DNA of 64,000 nucleotides from NCBI GenBank assembly GCA_028023455.1, contig JAQFVV010000027.1, positions 9,547,845 through 9,611,844 on the forward strand, written 5' to 3'. Below the pieces are notes generated by a model. That model was not told the DNA's origin. It saw only the letters and a list, made by a program, of their open reading frames with translations, and ran no database searches. Numbering within the stretch: position 1 is the stretch's first letter; each line of letters starts with the position of its first letter. The stretch is from Epiperipatus broadwayi. Taxonomy: Eukaryota > Onychophora > Udeonychophora > Euonychophora > Peripatidae. The translations under genes and the position numbers were made by a program. Below, piece after piece: positions 38,701 to 45,104 of this stretch.

Positions 38701-40459
38701 TTTTGTGCTTCTCTATATTTATCTAATGAGAGTTTAACTTCCTTCATGCTACTTTCAAATAAAATGTCCTATTATTTTGTACTGAATTATTTTTTATTAT
38801 CCATAAGTGTACTTTTTTTCTATAACAACATTTATTTTTTTGTTCTCTCCTTTATATTTATATTCCTGTAGTACATTCTCTCATAGTAGATTTGTTTTGA
38901 ATAATGCCATCTTTTAGTCATTTTTACACTAAATCTAATCCTGCAAAACCTAATATTGTTGTATAGATAATATTAATCATCATAGGTATAAATATGCAAA
39001 AAGATTTTTTGTTAAATCATAATTGAGTGAAACTTCAGAAATAAATTTTTATTGTTTCAGGCATGGATTTATAAATTAAGACTTTTAGGAATGCCATCAT
39101 TAAAAAAAAAACAATCGCAATGAAATTGGAAGTTCTCTTATTGACGAAAAGATTTGTCTTTGAAAGAGATGCTGCTCTTGGAAGTTGAATGTAAAAGGAG
39201 AAAGGTGTGATTAATAACAAAATGAACTGGACTTTCAATATGCTATTAAGCAGCAAAAAGATTCAAATTAAAGATTATGAATCCTAGGGAAATGAAAGAG
39301 GTGATTGTAGTATATTTAGATATGCTACACATTGTCTCACTTCCTGTTATAACTTTTGATCCAGATATGCTAGGTATAAAATTTATAATGAATAGCTAAA
39401 CTATGTTATTATGTAAGATATGCATTATTCAGAGATGGCGTTGCAGGCAGTTTGGAGAGATAACTAGTCACTTTTTCTTTGGGTACACACTTTGTTTTAT
39501 ATATGAAAGCTATAAACTGAATAAACATTTAAAGCTATAAAGTAAGGACTAATATTATATTTAGTAATATTGAAATACAAGTATAATGTATATACTTAAC
39601 CTAGATGTAATTAAAGTAGGGATTTGAATGTAGATTTTCAAGCTCGCTACCGTGATCCATTCTATCCAATATAACCGATACTGATGTCCACATACATGTA
39701 AAAAAGATAAATGATCTCCATTATACATATTTAATGCTGAACCAGCATTCATCAGTTGGTCCGAATCATCATCTCCCACACATATATAATCAGTGCCCAG
39801 TTTATATTAAGATAGCAAATTTACACACTTTAATGGACAGCCTTCAATCCTCTCCATTCTTCAGCTATCCATATCAACATGAGTTTGTAATATTGGCATC
39901 ATCAAGAACTTTTGAGCATTCCATCGTCAGATTTTCATTGATATGGATGGCTGGAGAGTAAAGAGGATTGAAGCCTGTCCATTAAAGTGTGAAGATTTGC
40001 TATCTTAATATAAACCGAGCACTGATTATATATGTGTGTGTGTGAGATAATGATTCGGACCAACTGATGAATGCTGGTTAAAAAATGAAATACATATATT
40101 GGAGATCATTTATTTTTTCACATGTATATGGTCATGTGTGTGTATTGGTTATATTGGATGACTGTAGAGAGCTTGTAAGTCTGGGTTCAAATCTATGTGT
40201 ATTGGTTATATTGGATAGAATGGATGACTGTAGAGAGCTTGTGAGTCTGGGTGCAAATCCTTATTTAGTATTTAGATTTTATTTTCTTATTGTTTTGTTA
40301 GATATTCTGAACCAACAAGGTTGTGGAATTCATTTGCAAGCATATTCTTCTCCTTGCTCCAATGGGGACATTCTGTCAGTGGTACATTGCCAGAGTTTTC
40401 CATCAGTTGAAGAGCCAATAAGATCATCTGTTTCATTCTTAACAACATTGACTGTATAA
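14638..40459 (+). CDS. PHGDH: D-3-phosphoglycerate dehydrogenase, nine spliced exons, 5' incomplete
   Basis: The gene encodes the cytosolic enzyme that oxidises 3-phosphoglycerate to 3-phosphohydroxypyruvate with NAD, the entry step of serine synthesis. Nine exons with AG/GT borders join in phase (0, 1 or 2 as appropriate at every junction) into about 432 residues ending in TAA at 40457-40459. In order, the protein shows the substrate-domain motif [15 protein letters not shown], the Rossmann fingerprint VGLGRIG, the GYDP acidic residue, the NCARGG arginine, the FVEEPP glutamate and the TPHLGAN histidine. These are the nucleotide-binding and catalytic residues of the D-isomer 2-hydroxyacid dehydrogenase family. 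A less conserved C-terminal regulatory half follows. Animal PHGDH is about 530 residues, so roughly 95-100 N-terminal residues are missing. No start codon, promoter or CpG-rich region was recognised upstream. The introns are 0.08-6 kb and loaded with transposons. Nothing in the seen exons is broken, so the gene looks functional. Confidence 0.95.
15886..16222 (+). repeat. Three head-to-tail copies of a tRNA-related SINE
   Basis: Each copy begins TACATTGGTATAGT and ends with TTTTTATGAACTCCCAAGTA-like sequence and AAACCATTTGATTATT. They lie at about 15886-15990, 15997-16088 (internally deleted) and 16104-16222. The tandem arrangement keeps a frame open across 15928-16143, but this is not a gene. 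Confidence 0.6.
16891..17003 (-). repeat. tRNA(Leu/Ser)-like SINE
   Basis: On the minus strand the block begins near AGCGTTGTTAGCCGAGATTT, carries a perfect box B GGGTTCGCC, a CCGGCCGATGCT acceptor-like 3' end, then TATGACATATGG and an A-rich tail. The D-arm sequence and long variable region resemble class II tRNAs. It is the same family as 54334-54429. Confidence 0.65.
18760..19740 (+). pseudogene. LINE reverse-transcriptase C-terminal relic
   Basis: Frames read in order [10 protein letters not shown] and [20 protein letters not shown], then [20 protein letters not shown]. They continue with [21 protein letters not shown], then a zinc-knuckle-like CKLCKEG and [13 protein letters not shown]. 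This is the conserved post-RT region and cysteine/histidine motif of several LINE clades. At least five stops or frameshifts interrupt it. The RT core itself is missing. Confidence 0.6.
20467..20620 (+). CDS. PHGDH: PHGDH exon with NAD-binding fingerprint
   Basis: The acceptor CTGTAG at 20461-20466 is followed by one base that completes the split Arg codon, then 51 full codons to a GTTAAT donor. It encodes the family-typical [15 protein letters not shown] segment and the GxGxxG dinucleotide-binding loop [10 protein letters not shown]. Phase 2 in, phase 0 out. The reading frame stays open into the intron for a few codons only. Confidence 0.96.
20708..20840 (+). CDS. PHGDH: PHGDH exon, second half of Rossmann fold
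   Basis: It begins with the codons TIGYDPI, where the Asp after beta-2 is expected to bind the ribose of NAD. It continues through [20 protein letters not shown], the conserved strand leading to the cofactor-contacting HTPL motif. It leaves in phase 1 at A|GTTAGT. The upstream intron is only 87 bases. Confidence 0.95.
21145..21375 (+). repeat. Family-1 hammerhead repeat
   Basis: It begins near ACAGTAGTGCCGCTCAGCGT and ends with GGGTGGCACTACTGTATGGA. The ribozyme at 21225-21266 reads TCCTCG, CTGATGT, AAGCGACTAGCT, AAAA, ACTAGTC, TGGTGA. Two core positions have mutated (A9 and G12), so it is a relic, but the stem III palindrome and cleavage triplet survive. Confidence 0.5.
21682..21910 (+). 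repeat. Two tandem copies of the tRNA-related SINE
   Basis: Copies at about 21682-21790 and 21800-21910 start TTTGATGCAGTGGTAGAGTA and TTTGGCGCAGTGATAGAGTA, which are good box A sequences. They run through a GGAACTCAAGG box-B-like block to AATAAATTATTTGATTTTA or AATAAACCATTTGATTTA. Same family as 15886-16222, 37411-37530, 41306-41400 and 60120-60240. Confidence 0.6.
22002..22043 (-). ncRNA. Hammerhead ribozyme relic, family 1
   Basis: Minus strand: TCCGCA, TTGATGA, AAATTATAAGGTT, GAAC, CTAGTC, TGGGGA. Stem I still pairs at five of six positions. C3 of the core and one A of GAAA are mutated. Confidence 0.4.
22851..23262 (+). repeat. 157-bp tandem repeat, about 2.6 copies
   Basis: Units begin GAAGAAAGGCTGAGTTCAAA at 22851, 23008 and 23165, an exact 157-base period. 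The first two units are nearly identical; the third is truncated near ATCCTATATTACTTG and more diverged. The array lies wholly inside the piggyBac-like element. Confidence 0.85.
23488..23760 (+). repeat. 144-bp tandem duplication
   Basis: CAGTACATCGAAAATATTAT at 23488 recurs as CAGTACATCAAAAATATTAT at 23632, with matching downstream sequence up to TTACATAC(T/C)CTT. It lies inside the piggyBac-like element and is very AT-rich. Confidence 0.7.
26394..26542 (+). CDS. PHGDH: PHGDH exon with catalytic Arg and Glu
   Basis: The acceptor TTTTTCAG precedes two bases that complete a split Asn codon. The exon carries [20 protein letters not shown], whose Arg is the substrate-binding catalytic residue, and ends in GFDVFVE at a GTAAAA donor. 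The first Glu of the EEPP motif is the last codon of the exon. The donor continues into an A-run (GTAAAAAAAAAA), so it is weaker than the others. Confidence 0.95.
26630..26782 (+). CDS. PHGDH: PHGDH exon with catalytic His
   Basis: Separated from the previous exon by an 87-base intron. It encodes [20 protein letters not shown] then [19 protein letters not shown]. The His of PHLGA forms the proton-relay pair with the Glu of the previous exon. It ends with [12 protein letters not shown] at GTGAGT. Phase 0 in and out. Confidence 0.96.
27820..29430 (+). pseudogene. LINE reverse transcriptase relic in a PHGDH intron
   Basis: Frames in order give [32 protein letters not shown]-like context before RFSVVLEN, then [16 protein letters not shown] (palm motif A). 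[21 protein letters not shown] (motif B region) and [10 protein letters not shown] (motif C, the second Asp of FADD lost) follow. SETWPLY and a [16 protein letters not shown] terminal segment complete it. The order is that of a CR1- or RTE-type LINE. Many stops and shifts are present. It is in the same orientation as the host gene. Confidence 0.65.
29690..29790 (-). repeat. Diverged hammerhead-repeat subfamily fragment
   Basis: GGTATTTGCCTCTACCATTGAGGATTTAAA matches the 4040-4100 block in part (key pieces CATTGAGG and AAAGCTGGAA). The complementary strand resembles the stem I half of family 1. No complete ribozyme can be drawn. Confidence 0.25.
30025..30163 (+). CDS. PHGDH: PHGDH exon, start of regulatory half
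   Basis: It follows a long T-rich acceptor ending TTTTTCGTAG. It encodes [20 protein letters not shown] and on to HIQTF, corresponding to the VVNAQAL...PWIGLAEALG region of vertebrate PHGDH. It leaves in phase 1 at G|GTAATT. The sequence is more divergent than the catalytic exons, as usual for this part of the family. Confidence 0.9.
30520..30900 (-). pseudogene. LINE 3' tail relic
   Basis: On the minus strand a frame reads [20 protein letters not shown] then NWAIK, a stop, [15 protein letters not shown]. This is the G(R)xRKR...LDDI...YxELK....W terminal segment of many LINE polyproteins. Upstream pieces are unrecognisable. Confidence 0.45.
30901..34101 (+). other. PHGDH intron, mostly unrecognised
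   Basis: It contains a TGTAACAGGATGGGGT motif at 30918 like those at 45110 and 61032, and a roughly 115-bp tandem repeat at 31931-32215 (copies share GACATGTG.AGTA and TTTGACA(C/T)TCATTGATA). Block 33230-33350 recurs in diverged form at 39370-39500 (AATAGCTAAA.TATGTTA and GAGATGGC.TTGCAG). No gene was recognised. Confidence 0.45.
31931..32215 (+). repeat. Degenerate tandem repeat, ~115-bp unit
   Basis: Three diverged copies share TGAACATTTTTGAATTGACA / GGACATATTTGAATTGAGAT and a GTCTATTTGACATTCATTGA block. It grades into a TG-repeat at 32215-32225. Confidence 0.5.
34102..34400 (+). other. Exon-like block with stop and polyA signals (possible alternative last exon)
   Basis: A good acceptor (T-rich tract ending TTTTTGTATATAG) is followed by an open frame of 36 codons starting [18 protein letters not shown] and ending GYLDIIASS with TAA at 34210-34212. 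AATAAA follows at 34247-34252 and a second cluster of signals near 34375-34400. The codons look protein-like and the composition differs from the surrounding intron. The frame is open in phase 0. The nearest upstream PHGDH exon leaves in phase 1, and joining it there gives only about 12 residues before a TGA. It could be an alternative PHGDH terminus (joined from 26782), the end of another gene, or a decayed retrocopy 3' end. I do not recognise the peptide. Confidence 0.35.
34476..34603 (+). CDS. PHGDH: PHGDH exon, regulatory region
   Basis: Phase-1 acceptor TTTTAG, then 42 full codons from [20 protein letters not shown] to KEMKIK, and donor GTAAGT. It matches the NA...VIVGLLK...NLVNAKLLVKEAGL segment of animal PHGDH (here [15 protein letters not shown]). 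The exon lies directly downstream of the unexplained exon-like block at 34102-34400. Confidence 0.9.
34703..34922 (+). CDS. PHGDH: PHGDH exon, allosteric-substrate-binding-like region
   Basis: A 99-base intron precedes it. The exon encodes 73 codons, [14 protein letters not shown] through [20 protein letters not shown] to [17 protein letters not shown]. The pattern V.GTV.G...V..I.G matches the AVGLVQGTTPVLQGLNG stretch in vertebrates. It leaves in phase 1. The donor is A|GTAAGA. Confidence 0.9.
34955..35933. mobile_element. Penelope-type insertion: two direct copies and one inverted copy
   Basis: A unit of about 340 bp is present twice in the same direction (about 34968-35311 and 35312-35651) and once inverted (35652-35920). 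Shared blocks include AAGCACTTGGAAATGAGAGC and TTTCCAAACACAAGATAAAG. The whole is flanked by the direct duplication AATAATTGCTTAA at 34955-34967 and 35921-35933. Tandem plus inverted partial copies with a 10-20-bp target duplication is the insertion signature of Penelope-like retroelements. There is no ORF. No hammerhead core was recognised in this unit. Confidence 0.7.
36420..36813. mobile_element. Solo inverted-arm Penelope-type insertion
   Basis: Arms of about 155 bp (left AACAACTTGTTAGTA and CATTCAACATTCACT complement) face each other around 36640-36660. They are flanked by a 17-bp duplication with one mismatch, TAAAGAATAATGGTATT at 36420-36436 and TAAAGAATAATCGTATT at 36797-36813. The left end has an extra unpaired tail (GTTTGTAATGATGGT) that is also found, as GTTTGTGATGATGGT, at the left end of the RT-encoding element at 42035. 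The outer TTGGACTATT(C)CCATCAT blocks are shared too, so this is a non-coding member of that family. Confidence 0.75.
37411..37530 (+). repeat. tRNA-related SINE copy
   Basis: From TTGGGTTTATAGTGACGGAT to AATAAACCATTCATTTGTTA, sharing the GATGCTCAAACTTTTTGAAT block with the other copies of this family in the window. Confidence 0.45.
37540..39550 (+). other. PHGDH intron, unrecognised
   Basis: AT-rich. On the minus strand, consecutive frames at 38642-38445 and 38473-38231 (containing [15 protein letters not shown] and FHSED-like context in another frame) look mildly protein-like and may be an unidentified transposon relic. I cannot assign a family. Confidence 0.3.
39718..39759 (-). ncRNA. Hammerhead ribozyme relic, family 2
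   Basis: Minus strand: CCAA, CTGATGA, a perfect 6-bp stem II (ATGCTG-GTT-CAGCAT), TAAA in place of GAAA, then TATGTATAATGG. The perfect stem II is strong evidence that this was a ribozyme. The G12 mutation should inactivate it. Confidence 0.55.
40060..40102 (+). ncRNA. Hammerhead ribozyme, family 2, damaged stem II
   Basis: CCAA pairs with TTGG as stem I. The core CTGATGA and GAAA are intact, and stem III is ATA-CA-TAT followed by the cleavage triplet ATA. Stem II has lost its 3' strand (ATGCTGGTTAAAAAAT), leaving two base pairs. Confidence 0.55.
40302..40459 (+). CDS. PHGDH: PHGDH last exon and stop
   Basis: After a 5.4-kb intron the acceptor TTGTTAG opens the final exon. A split Asn codon is followed by [18 protein letters not shown] to a C-terminal FLTTLTV and TAA. 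This corresponds to the ACT-like tail (MIGLLAEAGVRLLSYQTSL in human). A candidate polyadenylation signal AATAAA lies at 40512-40517, about 55 bases after the stop. The exon begins only about 40 bases after a hammerhead/tRNA-like repeat. Confidence 0.88.
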
Positions 40460-40511
40460 ATCGTTTGTGTTAAGTTGTAAAGATTTCAAAATACTTTGTA
40501 ACTTTTAACAA

Positions 40512-40517
40512 AATAAA
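40512..40517 (+). terminator. Candidate PHGDH polyadenylation signal
   Basis: AATAAA occurs 53 bases after the PHGDH stop and is followed by a T-rich run, as expected for a downstream element. In such AT-rich DNA the hexamer is common, so only its position supports it. Confidence 0.45.
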
Positions 40518-41305
40518 TTTTTTTTTTAAAGAAATTTATATTTTTTGAAGAATTAATTTTTTATATTCTATATTATATTTGTTTTTAATAGTAAAAAATA
40601 CAAGCTGGATCAATAAAGAAAGTATGGGGCATATATTAATGACAAACATATAATGTAAATATTTTTCAACATTTTTACACTAAGTTTTTTAATGAATATT
40701 GTAAAATATCTTTTCACGCAAACAAAAAAAATAATGATAAAGTGATGTACAGTAAACTAATAATAGATGTAGGAATGTTTGAGATGTTGGAGGAAATAAA
40801 GAAAATATATCCCAACTACATTATTATTTGCCAAAAATCATGAATTTATTCAGTTACCAAGTATTACGAGTTTAGCAATAATGAGTACTGTAAGCAAAAA
40901 TTGAGTTTTAGATATATATTTCATTAACGATGGTTGGATTGGTACGATTTTCCAAAAATAGCTGAGTTTCAATTATCCGACAGGCTTCTTCAGACTTGTA
41001 ACATGTAATATATATAAGTATAAATTGTTTATACTTATTAAAACAAAAAATATTCTTGAACTTATCACTATTTGAAAGAATAAAGGTGTTTTACTTGCAT
41101 CAGATAAGAATTTCAAGAATATTTTAATATAGATATAAAATTATTAAAGCTGCCATTTTTAGTCATTACTGTAGAGGAAATTTTAAAAGTATTTTAAAAC
41201 TATTTTTTCATGTACAGTATATTTTTCCAATTTAATACATAATTTTAATAAAGACACTAATAACAATACTTTATACAAATGAATTTATAAAATAATCTAT
41301 TGACT

Positions 41306-41400
41306 TTATTCTTGCAAGTTCATAAGAAGTTTTGAGTGCTTGAATTGATAGAACTGGAAGGAATCCAAAGACTTTAATCCCCGGAGTCTGCCAAACCACA
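41306..41400 (-). repeat. tRNA-related SINE copy
   Basis: On the minus strand: GTGGTTTGGCAGACTCCGGG, then CAAGCACTCAAAACTTCTTA and TGAACTTGCAAGAATA, the same family as the tandem copies at 15886. Confidence 0.45.
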
Positions 41401-42264
41401 TGACATTTAATGCTAATGAGTTATAGATATTTAATTTTTTAATAACACAGCCATAGCAAAGACTAAATTTTAACTTATAAGCATGGCCGAATAGTTTACG
41501 TATGTGATGCAAGCGTAAGATATTAAAATGCAATTACCGTATAATAAAATGTTAAAATCATTTACAAAATGTTTAAAATGCATTTATAAATAAAAGTTCC
41601 AACAGCCTTCTTATTGATAAATAGAATCAATGAATTTAACGAGCAGTCATTCTAACTTAGAAGACAAAGAATAAGAAGTTGAATTTTAGTCTTGCGAATC
41701 TATGAACAATGTAATTATACTCTGACATCTTATGATGCTGTATTTTAACTTTTGCATCAACTTTTTTGAAATTCTTCAACATCTCGTCCATATCTCCACT
41801 ATTTTTGAGTATTTTTAGATTTATCTGTACAATGTAGATGAGTCTGCTTCTACAAAAATTATTCTTCAGTTTTTTTTTTCTTACTAAATTTTTTTTATAC
41901 ATACACTTCATATAATTTACCTAAAATGTGCTCTTATAATAATAGACTCGATATCATCACACCAAGCAAACTGAAGAACTGATTGATCCTATTGTATTAG
42001 GTATCTTTATGTTACAATGATAGAGAGTCCATGTGTTTTTCTGAAAGTTTGTGATGATGGTGTTCTAGCTGTATTTTTATATTGGACTATTTCCATCATC
42101 TAATATGCGTGTTGAATGTCTTTAGAAAAGTTTAATTTTAGTTAAATATTCCAAATGCATTCAACTGTTAGTAATATCACAGAAAACGGGTTAGTATATG
42201 CACCAACTGTTAGTAATATCACAGCAAACAAATGTTAATAATATCACAGCAAACAGGTTAGTAT

Positions 42265-42312
42265 ATGCACTAACGTTTCGAGAGGTATTTTTCTCCCCTC
42301 TTCTTCAGGTGT
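42265..42312 (-). ncRNA. Hammerhead ribozyme of the Penelope-like element (family 3)
   Basis: Minus strand: ACAC, core CTGAAGA (42302-42308), a perfect 5-bp stem II AGAGG/CCTCT (42297-42301 with 42281-42285) closing an 11-base loop, C-GAA, palindromic AACGTT as stem III, then AGTGC. If A follows the palindrome as position 17, GTG pairs with CAC as stem I. This matches the CTGANGA-...-GAAACGTT design published for minimal Penelope hammerheads. Confidence 0.65.
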
Positions 42313-42339
42313 TGCTGGCCTGACCAGTGACAGTACTAG

Positions 42340-42417
42340 CATGGGATTCGAACCTGGGTCCTTAGATTTTTGATTATTGAAATTTAAGGTAATGCTCTAA
42401 CCAACAGCCATCCTGCC
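42340..42417 (-). repeat. tRNA-like (Pol III box A/B) block inside the Penelope-like element
   Basis: Minus strand: GGCAGGATGGCTGTTGGTTA, then GAGCATT, an AT-rich central part, and a perfect box B GGTTCGAATCC at 42344-42354. It lies between the endonuclease end and the hammerhead. A close relative stands alone at 2715-2795. It could be a captured SINE, or an intrinsic part of the element's non-coding region. Confidence 0.6.
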
Positions 42418-42448
42418 AAAAGCAACAGTATGTAGTAATTTCATATAC

Positions 42449-42848
42449 TTATCTATGAGGTTCCTCCTGATTTCTCCACTTTTTCCTCAGAGCAAAGTTG
42501 ATTAGTGGTTTCCATACATTATGTATAATCACACTAGGTTGGCTTATGGGATTTTTTGCCATTGTCATGTGAGCAGCTTCTTTAAATTTTCTTCTTTGTA
42601 CCTTTTCTTCTTTATCCAATATTTTTGTATTTTCCCAATCGAACGTATGTTCATTGGTCCATACATGGTCTGCTACCTTAGACACATCTGTTTTCTCTCT
42701 TCTAATCATCAGTTTATGTTCTTACAAGCTTTTGAATGGGACGGCTGGTCTCACCAATATATGTTCTTCCACATTCACATGGTATTTCATAGATGCAGTT
42801 TTTTCTTTGCAGCATTTCAAGTTTAGGCTTTGTAGATGTTAGAATTCC
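42449..42848 (-). pseudogene. GIY-YIG endonuclease domain of the Penelope-like element
   Basis: After the TGA the same frame continues TSTKPKLEMLQRKNCIYEIP then CECGRTYIGETSRP, the GIY-YIG-type nuclease motif with its cysteine pair as found at the C-terminus of Penelope-like elements. A one-base shift near 42715 leads into EHKLMIRREKTDVSKVADHV then FDWENTKIL, and ends RKKWRNQEEPHR. The endonuclease nicks target DNA for primed reverse transcription in active relatives. Here one stop and one frameshift make it inactive. Confidence 0.8.
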
Positions 42849-43670
42849 TCACAGTGTGGTATGGCTCTGGAAAACTGTTCTGATGTTATACTGATTGCAG
42901 ATTTTCCTTAATTTGTCTGCTATTTTTGGAATGTAAGGATACACTACAGTACCAATAATTGTTTTTTCTCTTGATGGTTCTTTTTGTTGTCTATTTGATG
43001 TTTCCTTAATAACGACTGATGGATAACCATTTTTCTTAAGAGTTTGTTCTATATAGATCTTTTCTTTTTCCAAATCGCCAGTTTCTGAACAAACTTCTTT
43101 TGCTCTGTTCCACAGTGATAGTATAACTTCATATTTTGTGTTTCTGGTGTGATTAGATGTATAGGCTAGGTATTTTCCTGTATGTGTAGGTTTTCGGTAA
43201 ACTGTAGTTTTGATTTTGCCATGAGGGAGTCTTGTCACAAGAACATCTAACAATGCTAATTTTTGTTCTTGTTCTGGTTCTATTGTGAATTTAATTGAAG
43301 GGGATATGTTGTTGATGTGTGTCCAGAAAGTTTGTAGCAATGCTTCACCATGTGGCCATACAACAAATGTATCATCCACATAGCGAAGCCAAACTTTAGG
43401 TGGATAAGGAGTTTTTATGGCTGTGGTTTCAAGTTCTTCCATGTAAATATTGCTAATCAGGGGAGACAATGGTGAGCCCATAGCCATTCCTTGATTTTGT
43501 TGGAAGAATTCTGTGTTATATTGAAAGTAGGTTGTTTTTATACAGAATGTTAATAGTTCCATTATGCTATCAATAGGAAGAGCTGTTCTGGTTTGTAAAC
43601 TATTATCACCATTTAATCTTTTCTTTACAATAGACAATGCTTCTTCACATGGTACATTTGTTAATATACT
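42849..43670 (-). pseudogene. Penelope-like reverse transcriptase, N-truncated
   Basis: The open frame from 43637 (and codons up to about 43665, reading TNVPCEEAL from the RT motif SLFTNVP) runs 262 residues to a TGA. Visible motifs are QGMAMGSPLSPLISNIYMEE (motif B), WLRYVDDTFVVW (motif C, catalytic YVDD), LALLDVLV and YRKPTHTGKYLAYTSNHTRN, all characteristic of Penelope-like RT, which is related to telomerase RT. The start of the protein, including most of motif A and everything before it, is missing. The RT reads through toward the endonuclease but an in-frame TGA (near 42849) separates them. Confidence 0.85.
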
Positions 43671-44599
43671 AACCTGTTTGCTGTGATATTACTAACAGTT
43701 AGTGCATATACTAACCTGTTTGCTGTGATATTATTAACATTTGTTTACTGTGATATTACTAACAGTTGGTGCATATACTAACCCGTTTTCTGTGATATTA
43801 CTAACAGTTGAATGCATTTGGAATATTTAACTAAAATTAAACTTTTCTAAAGACATTCAACACACATATTAGATGATGGAAATAGTCCAATATAAAAATA
43901 TAGAGAGTCCATGTCTCATTTCCATATAATAAATTGGGCAAATCTTTCTGTACAATTTAATTGCAGTAATCATATCTCGGTAATAAAATAACTTATCTTT
44001 TAATTAGTTAAATGCAGGATTTGGTATTTCACTTCAATGTCTAAGAGCACATTTCTATCTGAAAAACTACCAAAGTAATTAAATTGATTCACATTCTCAA
44101 GATGATAACTAACTAATCTAAAAGAAGCTGTAAGTTTTTTTAAAACCATTTTTTTATATTTATTCAAAAAACAAGTAAATAATACAATAATGTAAACTCC
44201 ATTCAAGAAAAATCTTATGATAAATTTAAAAAGTAAAAGTTAATTATTTATTTAGTAGCATATGGATTTAGACAAACTATTAAGATGTAAGGAAACTTAG
44301 AGATTCCAATCAGAAGATACATTTACTTGCCTTATTAAGTTCATCAATTCTCTTGTAGCCATAAATCTGATGGTCATTAACTATATGGTTCAAAGTTTAT
44401 TTAGTTCACATTTACAAAGATAAACAATTAACAAATTCCATTTATAAAGTATATGATCATGGGTTGTCCAGTTGTATCTATGAAGATCAAATCCAGCTGC
44501 CTTTATTGTTCGATCGGGAAAAATAAATTTATTTGGAATCTTGTAAGAATTCCATTTCTTATGCTTCTTCAATTGTAGATTCTTGGTTAAACATCCAAA

Positions 44600-45104
44600 A
44601 CAGAGATCTTAATTTACGATTTCTTTTTGCAGTGACTTTCTGTTCTTCACATATTCCTACACCAGATAACAAGAGAACTTTACTTACAAAAAAATGTCTA
44701 AAAACATAAATAGATTGGATTTGCAGATAACCCAAAATATAGTTTCACTACTTAACACTTGATTCAAAAATAAAAGTAATTTAAAAATACATAAGAGTAT
44801 TTTATATAATACAACCAATGGTTAAGTAGTTTTTAAAAACCAAATAACTGGTATTAGACGAATTTAAAGAAAATCTTTAAAGAAATGTAATAAATATAAA
44901 AAAAATAGTCGATAAACATTTTATAGCAGAAAATTTTAAGATCTAAGCAAGATCTCTTACAATAAATAACAATTGCTCAGTTCCACAAGGAAATGCCATT
45001 TGTGGTTTCAAAAAAATAATCTGAACAAATACATAAATCAATAATAAAGAAATCACAGAACACATAAGTTTAGAATAAGTAGATTAAATACTAATTAGTC
45101 AATA
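44600..45104. other. AT-rich sequence, nothing recognised
   Basis: No coding frames, repeats or RNA motifs were recognised in this stretch. Confidence 0.4.

Larger units (their letters stand above)
39560..40280. mobile_element. Large palindrome with hammerhead and tRNA-like modules (family 2)
   Basis: Left arm (about 39600-39873) and right arm (about 39938-40210) are inverted copies for at least 230 bp around a 65-base centre. Each arm has, from the inside out, a unique block (TTAATGGACAG...CTTCAATCCTC and complement), a hammerhead (39718-39759 minus; 40060-40102 plus) and an AGATCATTTAT...CACATGTAT spacer. A tRNA-like block follows, with box B GGGTTCAAATC at 40183-40193 on the right. The right end has a partial duplication of the tRNA-like block (40198-40262). 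The 3' tail CTTAACCTAGATGTAATTA on the left also occurs at 54700-54770. The element ends about 20-40 bases before the last PHGDH exon. Confidence 0.65.
42020..43914 (-). mobile_element. Penelope-like retroelement, 5'-truncated, with 15-bp target duplication
   Basis: The duplication ATAGAGAGTCCATGT is at 42020-42034 and, perfectly, at 43900-43914. Inside are inverted arms (42072-42275 and about 43660-43899, over 90% alike, each containing GTTAGTAATATCACAG repeats). The body reads on the minus strand RT, GIY-YIG endonuclease, tRNA-like block, hammerhead ribozyme. The body is cut at its 5' end within RT motif A, exactly where the right inverted arm starts. This mosaic of truncated body plus inverted terminal copy is typical of Penelope insertions. 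The low divergence of the arms suggests a comparatively recent insertion. Confidence 0.85.
41940..44215 (-). pseudogene. LINE relic split by the Penelope-like insertion
   Basis: On the minus strand 44206-44000 includes LENVNQFNYFGSFSDRNVLL (the usual NV..F.YLGS..S motif). The sequence 43950-43915 reads LLYGNETW, where the ETWTLY codons are exactly the 15-bp duplication flanking the insertion. After the insertion, KIPNTIGSISSS (about 41990-41960) follows. So a decayed LINE was present first and the Penelope-like element landed in its SETWTLY codons. Confidence 0.6.

Noticed and set aside
42521-42842. Plus-strand open frames of 101 and 62 codons
   Set aside because: They are antisense shadows of the GIY-YIG endonuclease of the Penelope-like element.
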